DNA from: Sutterella massiliensis
GTDB lineage: Bacteria > Pseudomonadota > Gammaproteobacteria > Burkholderiales > Burkholderiaceae_F
DNA length: 64,000 nt
Reading direction: 5' to 3'
NCBI RefSeq assembly: GCF_016899755.1
Contig: NZ_JACJJC010000013.1
Location: 16,738-80,737 of the forward strand
In this document: one piece after another, positions 53,475 to 62,986 of the stretch
How positions within the stretch are numbered: the stretch's first letter is position 1
Layout: each line of letters opens with the position of its first letter
Translations under genes and position numbers: made by a program
Notes under the pieces: model-generated
The model's database searches: none
Seen by the model: the letters and a program-made list of their open reading frames with translations, nothing else
What the model was told of the DNA's origin: nothing

Positions 53475-54233
53475 ATGAGCCAGAAAGAGCAGTCGAGCGC
53501 GACCGAGCGCGTCATTCTTGTCGTAGATACGGCGCAGGAGGACCTTACCGTTGCCCTGCAGCGCGGCGAAGCGATGCTTGCCGCACGCACCGAGCATGTC
53601 GGGAACAAACACGCCGAACGCGTGCTCGGACTTGTTGCCGAGGTGCTCGAAGAGGCCGGGCTCGAAAAGCGCGCGATCGGCGTTGTGGGTTTCGGCGCCG
53701 GTCCCGGGTCCTTCACGGGGCTGCGTGTTGCCTGCGGGGTCGCGCAGGGGCTCGCTTGGGCGCTTGAGGTGCCCGTCGTGGCGCTCTCGAACCTCGAGGC
53801 GCTCGCCGAACACACCCTTGCCGAGAAGCCCTTGGCACCCGGGAAGCGCATCGCCGCCGTGAACGACGCGCGCATGAACGAATGCTATGCGGCGATCTAC
53901 GAAGTGCCCGCCGAGCACGCTGCGGGCGAGCGGCTTGTCTGCGTGAAGGCGGCTGCGCTCCTTAAGCCCGAAGAGGCCGAGGCCTATCTCGCCGAGAACG
54001 GCGTCGAACGCCTGTGCGGCTCGGGCCGCGCCGTCTATGCGGATGCTTTCAAGGTGCCCGAAGGCATCGAAGTCGACGACGCGTCGCGTGCGTGCGGTGC
54101 GGACTTTTGCCGCTTGGCGGCAAGCGACGTTGCGCTCGGACGCACGATGGCGCCCGAGGCGGCAGCGCCCCTTTACGTGCGCGACCGCGTGGCGCTCACG
54201 ATGGCCGAGCGTGCTGCGGGCGAGCGCCTCTGA
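53475..54233 (+). CDS. tsaB: TsaB, tRNA t6A37 synthesis protein
   Basis: TsaB is the actin-fold partner of TsaD in making N6-threonylcarbamoyladenosine at position 37 of ANN-decoding tRNAs. The 252 residues begin at the ATG at 53475, after a poorly conserved in-frame extension. LVVDTAQEDLTVALQ (15-29) and the family motif GPGSFTGLR (76-84) are present; the C-terminal part is shorter and variable as usual. It opens the tsaB-rimI-udg cluster typical of betaproteobacteria. RimI starts 38 bp downstream. Confidence 0.93.
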   Translation: MSQKEQSSATERVILVVDTAQEDLTVALQRGEAMLAARTEHVGNKHAERVLGLVAEVLEEAGLEKRAIGVVGFGAGPGSFTGLRVACGVAQGLAWALEVPVVALSNLEALAEHTLAEKPLAPGKRIAAVNDARMNECYAAIYEVPAEHAAGERLVCVKAAALLKPEEAEAYLAENGVERLCGSGRAVYADAFKVPEGIEVDDASRACGADFCRLAASDVALGRTMAPEAAAPLYVRDRVALTMAERAAGERL

Positions 54234-54271
54234 AGCCTCTCCGGTCGTTTTTGGTTCGGAGACACGCTTTT

Positions 54272-54826
54272 ATGACGAAGACATTCGCGTTCGTGCTTGC
54301 GCGCCCGACGCTCGCTTCGCTCCTTGGCGAGGAAGCGGGGGCCTTTTCGCACTTTGTCGTTCGAGGGGCCGAGGCGGCCGACCTCGAGCGTCTTGCCCAA
54401 CGGGAGGCCGAGGTCGAGGCGACGCCTTGGGGCGAAGCCGCTTTTGCCGATGCGCTTCGCGTCGGTCGCCCCGTGCTCGTTCTCGAAAACCCGTCGGATC
54501 CCGAAGGTTTTGCCGCGTGGGCCGCGTACATGCCTGTCCTTGACGAAGCAGAGCTTCTCATTTTCGGCGTTCGCCGCGACATGCAGCGGCGCGGACTCGC
54601 GACGCGCTTTTTGCGCGCGACGCTCCGAGCGCTTCAAGCCGAAGGCTGCGGCGTGGTGCACCTTGAGGTGCGCCGCTCGAACGCGCCCGCGATCGGCCTT
54701 TACGAAAAGCTCGGCTTCAAGACGTCGGGCCTGCGCAAAGGGTACTATCTTGTGAACGGCCGTCGAGAGGACGCGATCCTGATGCGTCTCGACCTTGCGC
54801 CCGCCGCAAGCGAACCGGCCGCCTGA
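54272..54826 (+). CDS. rimI: RimI-like ribosomal protein S18 alanine N-acetyltransferase
   Basis: GNAT acetyltransferase of 184 residues that would acetylate the N-terminus of ribosomal protein S18. GGAG lies about 11 bases upstream of the ATG. Acetyl-CoA is held by the RRDMQRRGLATRFL loop (motif A, about 102-115). HLEVRRSNAPAIGLYEKLGF follows, the most conserved RimI block. The N-terminal 35 residues are longer than in E. coli RimI. The position between tsaB and udg supports the name. Confidence 0.92.
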   Translation: MTKTFAFVLARPTLASLLGEEAGAFSHFVVRGAEAADLERLAQREAEVEATPWGEAAFADALRVGRPVLVLENPSDPEGFAAWAAYMPVLDEAELLIFGVRRDMQRRGLATRFLRATLRALQAEGCGVVHLEVRRSNAPAIGLYEKLGFKTSGLRKGYYLVNGRREDAILMRLDLAPAASEPAA

Positions 54827-54890
54827 GGCGTTCGAGACGCCGACATTCCATAGAGTCACCGAAGTCACCGAAAAAGACGCGCCCCAAGAG

Positions 54891-55823
54891 ATGTTTGATC
54901 GAGAGACAGTCCGCATTTGGAACGCGATGGATATGGGTCCGATATGGCTCCTCAGGGAGACGCCGGATCCGGCCTTCGACGAGTTCACGCAGGCGCGCCT
55001 TGCGGGGGCTGCCCCGGCAGCGTCCGCTTCGTCAGGGGAGTCCGCGCCGCAGCAGCGCGGTGCTGCCGCTCCTGCGGCGCCGGCGCGTCCGATCGCTCGC
55101 GCTGCCGCCGTGTCGCCCGTCCAGGCGCCGGCCTCTCGCAATCAGCCGTATGCGGCGAAGCCCGTACCCGTTGCCGGCGTCTCGATGCCGCCCGAACTCG
55201 CCGAGCGCATCCGCTCACTTGATTGGGCGGGCCTGCGTGAAACGGCGCTCGGCTGCGCATGCTGCCCGATGAAGGCAAGCCGCCACAACGTGGTTTTTGC
55301 CGAAGGCGAACCCGGGCCGAAGCTCGTCATTGTGGGCGAGGCCCCCGGGAGCGAAGAAGATCTGCAGGGCATTCCCTTTGTCGGGAAATCCGGTCAGCTT
55401 CTCACGTCGATGCTCGAGTCGCTTTCGATCGTGCGGCGCGAGGACTGCGTCATTCTGAACGTGCTCAAATGCCGTCCGCCAGGCAACCGCAATCCGGAGC
55501 CGGCGGAAATTGCCTGCTGCACGCACTATCTGATGCGTCAGATCGAATTGCTCGAACCCAAGGTGCTTTTCCTCATGGGACGCTTCGCCTCACAGGCCCT
55601 GATCGGACTTCAGCCGGGCGCGCCCTTGGGCCGCATGCGCGGGCGCGTTCACGAGGCGAACGTGGGCGGGCGGACAATTCCGGCCGTTGCCACCTACCAC
55701 CCCTCGTACCTCTTGCGCTCGCCCGACCAGAAGGCGCGTGCCTGGGAGGACTTGTGCTTGCTGCGGCGCGTAATGCGCGACGCGGGCATTTCGCTTCGCA
55801 CGAAAGAAAAGCATTGGGACTGA
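54891..55823 (+). CDS. Family 4 (iron-sulfur) uracil-DNA glycosylase
   Basis: Base-excision enzyme removing uracil from DNA. I use the ATG at 54891 (310 residues); a TTG at 54795 would overlap rimI. About 110 variable, Ala/Pro-rich residues precede the catalytic domain. Motif A is GEAPGSEEDLQGIPFVGKSGQLL and the second motif is HPSYLLR. Cys residues at CACCPMK, KCRPPGNRNP and ACCTHYL fit the [4Fe-4S] ligands of the family (C-x2-C ... C ... C). It ends the tsaB-rimI-udg cluster. Confidence 0.93.
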   Translation: MFDRETVRIWNAMDMGPIWLLRETPDPAFDEFTQARLAGAAPAASASSGESAPQQRGAAAPAAPARPIARAAAVSPVQAPASRNQPYAAKPVPVAGVSMPPELAERIRSLDWAGLRETALGCACCPMKASRHNVVFAEGEPGPKLVIVGEAPGSEEDLQGIPFVGKSGQLLTSMLESLSIVRREDCVILNVLKCRPPGNRNPEPAEIACCTHYLMRQIELLEPKVLFLMGRFASQALIGLQPGAPLGRMRGRVHEANVGGRTIPAVATYHPSYLLRSPDQKARAWEDLCLLRRVMRDAGISLRTKEKHWD

Positions 55824-55978
55824 TTTCTCGTTTTGCGTGCAGCGAATTTCGGCAGTCTCGGTGAGTCTCGGCTACGCTTAGGTGTTTACCGGCAATTCGA
55901 TGGGTCAGGATGCCGGTGCGGAGCGCTCGCGCCCCGATTTCGTACACGGAGACCGATTTTTTTGGGGAGTTGCTGCGC

Positions 55979-56293
55979 ATGGAGCCCACGATTGACAACT
56001 ACGACGACGCGCTTCGTCAGACGACGCGGGAAGCGAAGGCGACGCTTCTTGCCTCGGTCGGCATCGCGCTTTTTTTCTGGGCGGCGATTTTCCTTTTGGA
56101 AGACGCGGGTCTCGGGCCGGCGGGCTTTCCCGTCTGGTTCTGGTGGGCGGTGGCGGGCGGCTTCGTGCTCTCGTGCGTCGTTGTCGTTTGGCTCGTGAAG
56201 TGCGTTTTCCGCAACTTTTCGCTCGATCTGCGCCCCGAAAACCGTGAGAGCGGGGCGAGCGAAATGCACGGCGTCTCCGGAGAGGCGCGATGA
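55979..56293 (+). CDS. yhdT: YhdT family (DUF997) small membrane protein
   Basis: 104 residues with two hydrophobic helices (about 24-42 and 52-74); the ATG at 55979 has GGGGAG about 10 bases upstream. The stop overlaps the panF ATG (ATGA, 56290-56293), the same yhdT-panF arrangement as in E. coli, where YhdT accompanies the symporter. Its exact role, perhaps assembly or regulation of PanF, is unknown. Confidence 0.85.
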   Translation: MEPTIDNYDDALRQTTREAKATLLASVGIALFFWAAIFLLEDAGLGPAGFPVWFWWAVAGGFVLSCVVVVWLVKCVFRNFSLDLRPENRESGASEMHGVSGEAR

Positions 56294-57834
56294 CAAAAGA
56301 AATACTCACGCTTGCGCCGATTTTCCTTTTCTTTGCGGCGCTCGTTGCGGCGGCCCTTTGGGTCGAGCGCGCAGGCAATCTTGCAGGAAAGCGCATTGAG
56401 GGCGGCGCCGGCGAAAAAGCCTCGGCGCGTTTTACGGGCGAATACTTCTTGGCGAGCCGCAGCCTCAAAGGCGTCGTACTCGCGATGTCGCTCATTGCGA
56501 CTTACGGGTCCGTGAGCTCTTTTGTCTCGGGGCCCGGCATCGCTTGGCAGCTCGGACTCGGCTGGGTGGTTTTTGCCGCGCCGCAGATCATTGCGGGGTT
56601 CTTCATTTTGGGGCTCATCGGCAAGCGCATCGCGCTTGTTTCACGCGCTACGGGTGCAATCACCGTGATCGATGTGATTCGTGCGCGCTTTGAGAACAAC
56701 GGGCTCGCGAACGGCTGTGCGGCGGCGCTCCTGGTTTTCTTTGCCGCGATGATGACAGGGCAGTTTATCGGCGGCGCGGCGATTTTTGCGGAAGCCGCGG
56801 GTGTTGACGCCGTGACGGGCCTTCTGCTCTTTGGCGGCCTCGTCGTGCTCTATACCGCTTTTGGCGGCTACCGTGCCGTTGCGTGGACGGACGCCGTCTG
56901 CGCCGTTCTCATGATCGCCGGGATGCTTATGCTCGGAGGCGCCATTCTGGACGAAGCGGGCGGCTTCAAGGCTGCGCTCGAAGCGGCTGCACGTGCGGGA
57001 CTCCCCGCCGAGGGCGATTCACTTGCCGAAAGCACGATGCTTTCACCCACTGCGGGCGGTGCGCTTCCCTTGGGGCTTCTCTTCTCGGCGTGGCTCCTCG
57101 TCGGCTTCGGCACGGCGGGGCTGCCGCAGTCGGCGGTGCGCTGCATGAGCTACCGCTCGACAGCGGACCTGCACCTCGCGATGATCGTGAGCACCGTGGT
57201 CTGCGGCGCGCTCATGATCGGTCTTACGACCTTGGGTGTGCTTGCGCGCGGCATCCCGGGACTTGACCTTGCGGGCGCTTCGACCGACCACCTCATTCCG
57301 CGCCTCATTTCGCAGTACATGTCGCCCGTTACCGCGGGCATTACGCTCATTGGCCCGCTCGCGGCGACGATGTCGACCGTGAGCTCGCTGCTCATTGCGG
57401 CTTCGTCGGCGGTCGTGAAGGACTTGGCGCTCCACTATCGGCCGTCGCTTGCCGAACACCCGGAGCGCCTTTCGCGTCTCTCGGTCGGCACGACCTTCGT
57501 GATCGGCCTCATCGCCATGGGCTTTGCCGTGCGGCCTGCAGACCTCGTCGCCTGGATCAATATGGCGGCCTTCGGGGGGCTCGAGCTCGCCTTCCTGCTG
57601 CCCCTCGTGCTCGGGCTCTTCTGGCGCCGGGCGAACGCAGCGGGCGCGATGCTCTCCGTCGCCGGCGGGCTCGCCGTGTATCTTTTCCTCATGTTGACGA
57701 AGATTTCGTTCTGGGGGACGCACGCGATCGTGCCTGCCTTTGCGGTCGCATTCGTTCTCTTTGTGGTCGGGAGCCTCGCGACGCGCCCGAACAGCCCCGC
57801 CGCACTGCGGGTCTTCTTTCCCGCCGAGCGCTGA
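56290..57834 (+). CDS. panF: Sodium/pantothenate symporter
   Basis: SSS-family inner-membrane symporter importing pantothenate, the precursor of coenzyme A. The 514 residues contain about thirteen membrane helices. Family blocks are EYFLASRSLKGVVLAMSLIATYGSVSSF, MTGQFIGGAAIFAEAAGV and LYTAFGGYRAV, close in order and spacing to E. coli PanF. The ATG overlaps the yhdT stop, so the genes are translationally coupled. A short gap of 95 bp precedes the histidine kinase, with no clear terminator. Confidence 0.93.
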   Translation: MTKEILTLAPIFLFFAALVAAALWVERAGNLAGKRIEGGAGEKASARFTGEYFLASRSLKGVVLAMSLIATYGSVSSFVSGPGIAWQLGLGWVVFAAPQIIAGFFILGLIGKRIALVSRATGAITVIDVIRARFENNGLANGCAAALLVFFAAMMTGQFIGGAAIFAEAAGVDAVTGLLLFGGLVVLYTAFGGYRAVAWTDAVCAVLMIAGMLMLGGAILDEAGGFKAALEAAARAGLPAEGDSLAESTMLSPTAGGALPLGLLFSAWLLVGFGTAGLPQSAVRCMSYRSTADLHLAMIVSTVVCGALMIGLTTLGVLARGIPGLDLAGASTDHLIPRLISQYMSPVTAGITLIGPLAATMSTVSSLLIAASSAVVKDLALHYRPSLAEHPERLSRLSVGTTFVIGLIAMGFAVRPADLVAWINMAAFGGLELAFLLPLVLGLFWRRANAAGAMLSVAGGLAVYLFLMLTKISFWGTHAIVPAFAVAFVLFVVGSLATRPNSPAALRVFFPAER

Positions 57835-57929
57835 GGTAGCGCTTTGGCGGCCAGAGCGGATTGTCAACGGATTCATAGCGGATTCGCAGCGGATCGGTGA
57901 CGGCAATAAAACGGAAAAGCGAGCTCAGA

Positions 57930-60302
57930 ATGCAGTTTCGGTACGTACTTTTGAGCGGCATGCTCGCCGCGGCGCTTTTGCCGGCGGCAGCCTTTTCGTT
58001 GTGGCAGTTTGGCGACGTGCGCGAACGCATTGCCGTCGAAGACGCCCGGCAGGTGCGGCTCGCGGGCGAAGCGGCTGCCGTTGTCGCGCACACCGTTGAA
58101 AACGCATCGCGCGCCGTTCTGGTTGCGGCTTATTCCGCTTCGATTCCGCTCTCCGAGCAGCCGACGCCCGCGCTCGTCCGTACACTCGGGGAGACGCTGC
58201 GGCGCATCGCGCTTTCGCAGCCGGTGATCGAAAACCTCCACATTGACGACGCGACGCTTAAGAGCCGTATTTTCTGGCCACTTCACAACGACGAGGGCGC
58301 CTCGAACCTCAACATGAATCACGCCGACCGCTGGCACGCCGGGGCGCTCGAACGCTCGCCCGGGACGGCGGCGGTTTCGCCCGTCTTTCTCGCCAAGGGG
58401 GCGTTCGAAGGACTGACCGTCAATATTGCGGCGGCGATTCCGCCGACTGGCCACTCGAAGGAGACGAACGGGAGAGAAACCGGGGCGTCCGGGGCCGTCG
58501 GCGTTGTTTCGGCCGCGCTGCGCTTGGATGAATTCGGGCGCCTCATGCAGGAGCGTCTGACGGGGACGGACCTCTCGGCCGTGCTCTTTGACGAAGCCGG
58601 CCGCGTGATTTTCCCGCTCGAAGGCGCTTCGCGCGACCGGGCCGCTGCGATCGGCCGCGAGCTTGGAGTGGGCGGCGCGGGTGCGGGACCCGTTGACAAA
58701 CGGACACACGCGGCGGGTTCCGAAAAGGCGGGGAAGGCAGAAAAGCCGTCCGCGCGGACCGTGGAACTTCTTTCCGTGCCGAGCGAAGCCGCTGACGAGA
58801 AAACGGGCGTCGCCCAAGGCGAGGCCGCTGCGCACAAGATTGCTTTCGTGCGCGCAGCGCTCCCCCAGGGGGCACCCGATTGGACGGTGGTGCTCTATCG
58901 CGAGGCATCCGCCCGAACGGCTGAAATGACGGTGCTCCAGCACCGGGCGCTTGCCTGGGTGGGGCTCGTGCTCCTCATGACGACGCTCGTAAGTGCCGGG
59001 ATTTCGACGGGGTTAAGCCGCGCCGTCGAAAAGCTCTCGCGTTTTCTCGAGAGCCGGCGCAGCGTTCCCGTTGAAGCCGATCGCATCCGCTTCCCGCGCG
59101 AACTCGCCGACTTTCAGGCGGCCTACGCCGAAACGAAGGCCGAGCTCGATCGCAATGAGGCTGCACTTCGGGCATTGAATGCCGAGCTCCACGCAGCCGT
59201 GCGTGCACGCACGGCCGAACTCGAGGCACGCCGCGCAACGCTCGAAGCGCTCTTTGACGGCATGGCCGAAGGTGTCGTGCTGTTTGACAGCGACTGCATC
59301 GCTGCGATGAACCGCGAAGCCAAGCGTTTCTTCCCGACGCTTGCATACGGCGACGCGGCTTCGGCCGTCTGGGCGCAGCTCGGTCTCAAAGCCGCGCCCC
59401 AAGCGGGCAGTACCGAAATTGTGAAGACGCCCACGGGCGTGCGCGAGGTGCTGCGCTTTGAAGTTCGAGCCAAAGGTTCGGAAGGTGAAGAGTTCGGGGG
59501 CGCTCTGGCAGCGAAGCCCGAGGCCGAAGGCGATGCTTCGCGGCTCGAGGGACTTCTCATTCGCGACGTCACGGCGCGCGAAGAGGTCGCGCAGCTCAAG
59601 GAAAATCTCCTCGGCATGGCCGCGCACGAACTGAAGACGCCCATTCAAACCTTGTCGCTGGAGGTCGAGATGCTCGGGCGCGTCGATTCGGATGCGGAAC
59701 GCGCGCCGATTCTGAACGACCTTGCCGAATCGGTGCGGCACTTGAAGACGCTCGTGCACGACTGGCTCGACGTCGCGCGCATCGAGGGCGGCGTCTTCAG
59801 CGTCGTCAAGGCCCCCGTGCAGCTGCCCCTCATCGTGCGGCGTGCCGCGCGCATGACGCACGCGCGCTACCCCTTCCAAACGGTCGAGTGGCACTTTGAA
59901 GAAGAGGCCGAGTGCCTTCTCGGCGACGGCGAGCGGCTCCTGCAGCTCTTTTCGAATCTCTTGGTGAACGCCGCCCGCTACCGACAGCTCGAGCGCGGCA
60001 GCAGCGTGCGCGTCGAAGGCGTTCGGCGCGGCGACATGATCGAAATCGCGATCGACGACGACGGCATCGGGATTGCGCCCGAGAACCGCGAAAAGGTCTT
60101 CGAGCGCTTCTTCCAGGTGGATGCGACCAACCGCCGCCGCTCGGGCGGCACGGGGCAGGGGCTCGTCATTGCGCGCGCCATCTGCCGCGCGCACGGCGGC
60201 GACATTCGCGTCGAAGCGTCTCGCCGCCCGGAGGGCGGGAGCCGCTTCATCGTGACGCTGCCCGCGTTTGCGCTCGAGAGCGTTGCGGCTTCGCCGCTCT
60301 GA
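57930..60302 (+). CDS. Sensor histidine kinase with extracytoplasmic sensor and PAS-like domain
   Basis: 790 residues from the ATG at 57930; a GTG at 57897 would add eleven. A membrane helix near the start (about 5-27) and a second (about 338-363) flank a large periplasmic sensor of some 300 residues, probably of the dCache type. A HAMP/coiled-coil region, a PAS-like segment (about 435-560, GMAEGVVLFDSDCIAAMNRE), HisKA with His566 (AAHELKTPIQTL) and an ATPase domain with NLLVNAARYR, DDDGIGIAPENR and GTGQGLVIARAICRAHGG follow. The response regulator gene is next, and reductase module D after that, so the kinase probably senses its substrate. Confidence 0.92.
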   Translation: MQFRYVLLSGMLAAALLPAAAFSLWQFGDVRERIAVEDARQVRLAGEAAAVVAHTVENASRAVLVAAYSASIPLSEQPTPALVRTLGETLRRIALSQPVIENLHIDDATLKSRIFWPLHNDEGASNLNMNHADRWHAGALERSPGTAAVSPVFLAKGAFEGLTVNIAAAIPPTGHSKETNGRETGASGAVGVVSAALRLDEFGRLMQERLTGTDLSAVLFDEAGRVIFPLEGASRDRAAAIGRELGVGGAGAGPVDKRTHAAGSEKAGKAEKPSARTVELLSVPSEAADEKTGVAQGEAAAHKIAFVRAALPQGAPDWTVVLYREASARTAEMTVLQHRALAWVGLVLLMTTLVSAGISTGLSRAVEKLSRFLESRRSVPVEADRIRFPRELADFQAAYAETKAELDRNEAALRALNAELHAAVRARTAELEARRATLEALFDGMAEGVVLFDSDCIAAMNREAKRFFPTLAYGDAASAVWAQLGLKAAPQAGSTEIVKTPTGVREVLRFEVRAKGSEGEEFGGALAAKPEAEGDASRLEGLLIRDVTAREEVAQLKENLLGMAAHELKTPIQTLSLEVEMLGRVDSDAERAPILNDLAESVRHLKTLVHDWLDVARIEGGVFSVVKAPVQLPLIVRRAARMTHARYPFQTVEWHFEEEAECLLGDGERLLQLFSNLLVNAARYRQLERGSSVRVEGVRRGDMIEIAIDDDGIGIAPENREKVFERFFQVDATNRRRSGGTGQGLVIARAICRAHGGDIRVEASRRPEGGSRFIVTLPAFALESVAASPL

Positions 60303-60454
60303 AGTCGGGATCGCTTCTCGCTCGGGTGCGGTGAAGACAATTGCCGCTCGCTTCTTTAGACTGCTTGGAAGAGGTCAAGCGGCGCTCGGTGTAGTCCCGA
60401 GTGCGTCCTCTGCCTCGATTTCTCAAGAAGCTTTTTTCTCGCCGCGTCCACGCC

Positions 60455-61198
60455 ATGACCGCTCACCGTCCGCTCATTCTTATTGCCGATGACGAATCGA
60501 AGATTCGCCGTCTTGTCGGCGCAAGCCTTGAAATGGCGGGTTTTGACGTCTGCACGGCGGCAGACGGGCGCGAAGCGCTCGAGCTCTTCGAGCGGCTTGC
60601 CGAAAAGCCCGACCTCATTGTGCTCGACCTCATGATGCCCGCAATGGACGGACTGGAGGTGCTCGGCAAGTTGCGCGAGAAGTCGGCCGTGCCCGTCATC
60701 ATGCTGACGGCCAAGGATGCCGCAGCGGACAAGATGGCCGCCTTTCGGTTGGGGACCGACGACTACCTCACGAAGCCCTTCCTCTTGGAGGAGCTCGAAG
60801 CGCGCATTCACGCCGTGATTCGCCGCACGGGCCGCAGCGGCGCGGCTGCGGGCGGCTCGGCCGCGTCCGACGAACGGCGCAACGGCCCCCTCGTCCTCGT
60901 TGCTTCGAAGCGTGCCGTTTCCTGGCGCGGGCGTCCGATCCGCTTGGCGGAAACCGAATTTCGACTGCTCGAAACACTCATGCGGCGCCCGGGCGCCGTT
61001 CTCACGCACGAGGAGCTGCTGCGCGTCGTCTGGGGGCCGCAGGCCGTGGGTGAACTCAATACGCTGCGTGTCGCGGTGGCGCGCCTTCGCAAAAAGCTCG
61101 CCGAGCAGGGCGTCGACCCCTCGATCGTTTCGAGTTGGTCGGGCGTCGGCTACATGCTTGGCGACCTCACGGACTTTACCGATTTCGATCAGACCTGA
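60455..61198 (+). CDS. OmpR/PhoB-family response regulator
   Basis: 247 residues from the ATG at 60455; a GTG at 60401 is possible, and neither has a strong ribosome site. The receiver domain has IADDE (10-14), phosphorylation site Asp58 (IVLDLMMPAMDG), Thr85 and Lys107 (YLTKPFLL). The winged helix-turn-helix (about 155-235) ends VDPSIVSSWSGVGYML in place of the usual I-x-T-V-x-G-x-G-Y. It is the cognate partner of the preceding kinase and likely controls the flavoprotein/cytochrome pair that starts 243 bp downstream. Confidence 0.93.
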   Translation: MTAHRPLILIADDESKIRRLVGASLEMAGFDVCTAADGREALELFERLAEKPDLIVLDLMMPAMDGLEVLGKLREKSAVPVIMLTAKDAAADKMAAFRLGTDDYLTKPFLLEELEARIHAVIRRTGRSGAAAGGSAASDERRNGPLVLVASKRAVSWRGRPIRLAETEFRLLETLMRRPGAVLTHEELLRVVWGPQAVGELNTLRVAVARLRKKLAEQGVDPSIVSSWSGVGYMLGDLTDFTDFDQT

Positions 61199-61441
61199 TC
61201 GCGGCGTGTGTGCTCGCCGCTCTCGGTCTGACTTTCGAAGAACGAGAGTTTATTTGTAAAACTGTAATTATTTCGACATAACTTTCTGCCGGACGAAAGG
61301 GTCCCAACATTTTTGGCGGTCAGAATGCCCAACAAGGGGCGAAGCGAAGCCGTTCGTGTGCATTGAACGGGCGCGCCGGCAGGGCCGGCCGCATGCGCGC
61401 CCACGAGACCCTTGCAACTTTTTTCGACAGGCAGGAACACC
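61199..61441 (+). promoter_or_regulatory. Regulatory region of reductase module D
   Basis: AT-rich stretch near 61250-61285 with a direct repeat TGTAA (61255-61259 and 61263-61267). It could hold the promoter and a site for the OmpR-family regulator encoded upstream. No clear -35/-10 pair or terminator is visible. Confidence 0.4.
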
Positions 61442-62956
61442 ATGCAGAAGACCTCTCGCCGCAGATTCTTGACTGCGGCCGCAATTTCCGCCGCCGCGCT
61501 TCCGGGCGCCGCTTCGGCCGCGCTCGAAGTCAAAAAGCCCGATGAAACCTTCGACATCGTTGTCGTGGGCTCGGGCGTCGCCGGCACGATTGCCGCGATC
61601 ACCGCTGCCGAAGGCGGCGCGCGCGTGCTTCTCGTTGAAAAGATGAATCGCCTTGGGGGCACCTCGCGCTTTTCGGGCCTCAATTTCGCCTGCGTCGGCA
61701 GCCCCGCGCAGAAAGCCAAGGGCGTGAAGGACTCGCCTGAAGCGCTCGCCGGCGACATGGCCCGCGTTTCGGGGGGCTTTGGCAACTACCAGCTTGCGCT
61801 TCACATGGCCAAGAACACCGCGCGCGCCGAAAAGTGGCTCACGGACCGCGGCGTTCGTTGGGACGGGCGCCTTTTGAAGCTCGGTGGCCACTCGGCCGAG
61901 CGCTGCCTCATTCCCGAAGGCGACGGTGCGGGGCTCCTGCGCGCGCTCTGGAAGCACATGGAGGGCTTGAAGAACCTCGTCGTGCGCACGAACGTCAAGG
62001 TCGACGACGTGATGATGGACGAAAACGGCCGCGCCGTCGGCGTCTATGTGCGTGAAAACTACCGTTTCAATCCCACCGACGCGAGCGACGACGAAAACAA
62101 CCGCTCGGGCGTGAAGCGCACGATCGGCGCCTCGCGCGCCGTGATCTTCGCTTCGGGCGGCTATGCGCGCGACAAGGCCTTTCGTTCGATCGAAGTGCCG
62201 TTCCTGGCGGGCGTCTCCACGACGACGAGCGAAGGCGCAACGGCCGGTGCTCTGAAGGCGATGGTTCGTGCGGGTGCGCGCGCCATGCACCTCATGCTCT
62301 ACCGCTTCGCGTACCCGCTCCCGACCGAAGACATGGTTTGGGGCATGATGATCGACCCGGCGACGGGCAAGCGCTTCATGAGCGAAGGCTCTTCGCGCAA
62401 CACGCTCGCAGAGGGCTCCCTCAAGCTTCGTCTGACGAACGGCGATAAGAAGCCTTTCATGGTCTACGACGATCTCGCGCTCTCAAAGTTCCATAACTTC
62501 AACCGCATCGGCCGCAGTTTGAATGGCTTGAACGGCATTGACGGCACGATGTTCAAGTTCGACACGCTCGAAGCGCTCGCGGCGCATTTCGGCACCGATC
62601 CCAAGGCGCTTGCCGAATCGCTTCGCACCTACAACGAAGGGATCCGCGCCGGCAAGGACGCGTTCGATAAGCCGCTCGTTCGCACGGAGCGCAAGGTCGA
62701 GCCGCTTTCGGAAACCGGTCCCTGGTACGGCATTGTCATCAGCCCGCGCCTTAACTACACGCCGGGCGGCATCCGCTTCAACGAAAAGGCTCAGGCCATT
62801 TCGCTCACGAACGAACGTCCGATTCCGGGTCTTTACGTTTGCGGCGAAGCCGCCGGCGGTCTCCATGGTGCCGAACGCATGACGGCCTGCTCGATGCCCG
62901 CCTGCGCCGTTTTCGGCCTTATCGCGGGTGAACAGGCGCTTGCCGAAAAGGCCTGA
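61442..62956 (+). CDS. Tat-exported FAD reductase, module D
   Basis: 504 residues from the ATG at 61442 (AGGAAC upstream). SRRRFLTAAA is a textbook twin-arginine signal. The FAD site is IVVVGSGVAGTIAA (39-52). Catalytic positions: Arg319 (RFMSEGSSRN) and Arg479 (LHGAERMT) are kept, but the His-His pair of fumarate enzymes is Asn438-Tyr439 (LNYTPGG). Together with MLYRFAYP in place of the IHPT loop this points to a non-fumarate enoate, perhaps an aromatic or bulky acid. The tetrahaem cytochrome gene follows 30 bp downstream. It lies behind its own kinase/regulator pair. Confidence 0.92.
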   Translation: MQKTSRRRFLTAAAISAAALPGAASAALEVKKPDETFDIVVVGSGVAGTIAAITAAEGGARVLLVEKMNRLGGTSRFSGLNFACVGSPAQKAKGVKDSPEALAGDMARVSGGFGNYQLALHMAKNTARAEKWLTDRGVRWDGRLLKLGGHSAERCLIPEGDGAGLLRALWKHMEGLKNLVVRTNVKVDDVMMDENGRAVGVYVRENYRFNPTDASDDENNRSGVKRTIGASRAVIFASGGYARDKAFRSIEVPFLAGVSTTTSEGATAGALKAMVRAGARAMHLMLYRFAYPLPTEDMVWGMMIDPATGKRFMSEGSSRNTLAEGSLKLRLTNGDKKPFMVYDDLALSKFHNFNRIGRSLNGLNGIDGTMFKFDTLEALAAHFGTDPKALAESLRTYNEGIRAGKDAFDKPLVRTERKVEPLSETGPWYGIVISPRLNYTPGGIRFNEKAQAISLTNERPIPGLYVCGEAAGGLHGAERMTACSMPACAVFGLIAGEQALAEKA

Positions 62957-62986
62957 TGAAACGAATGCTGTAAGAAAGGAATTGAC

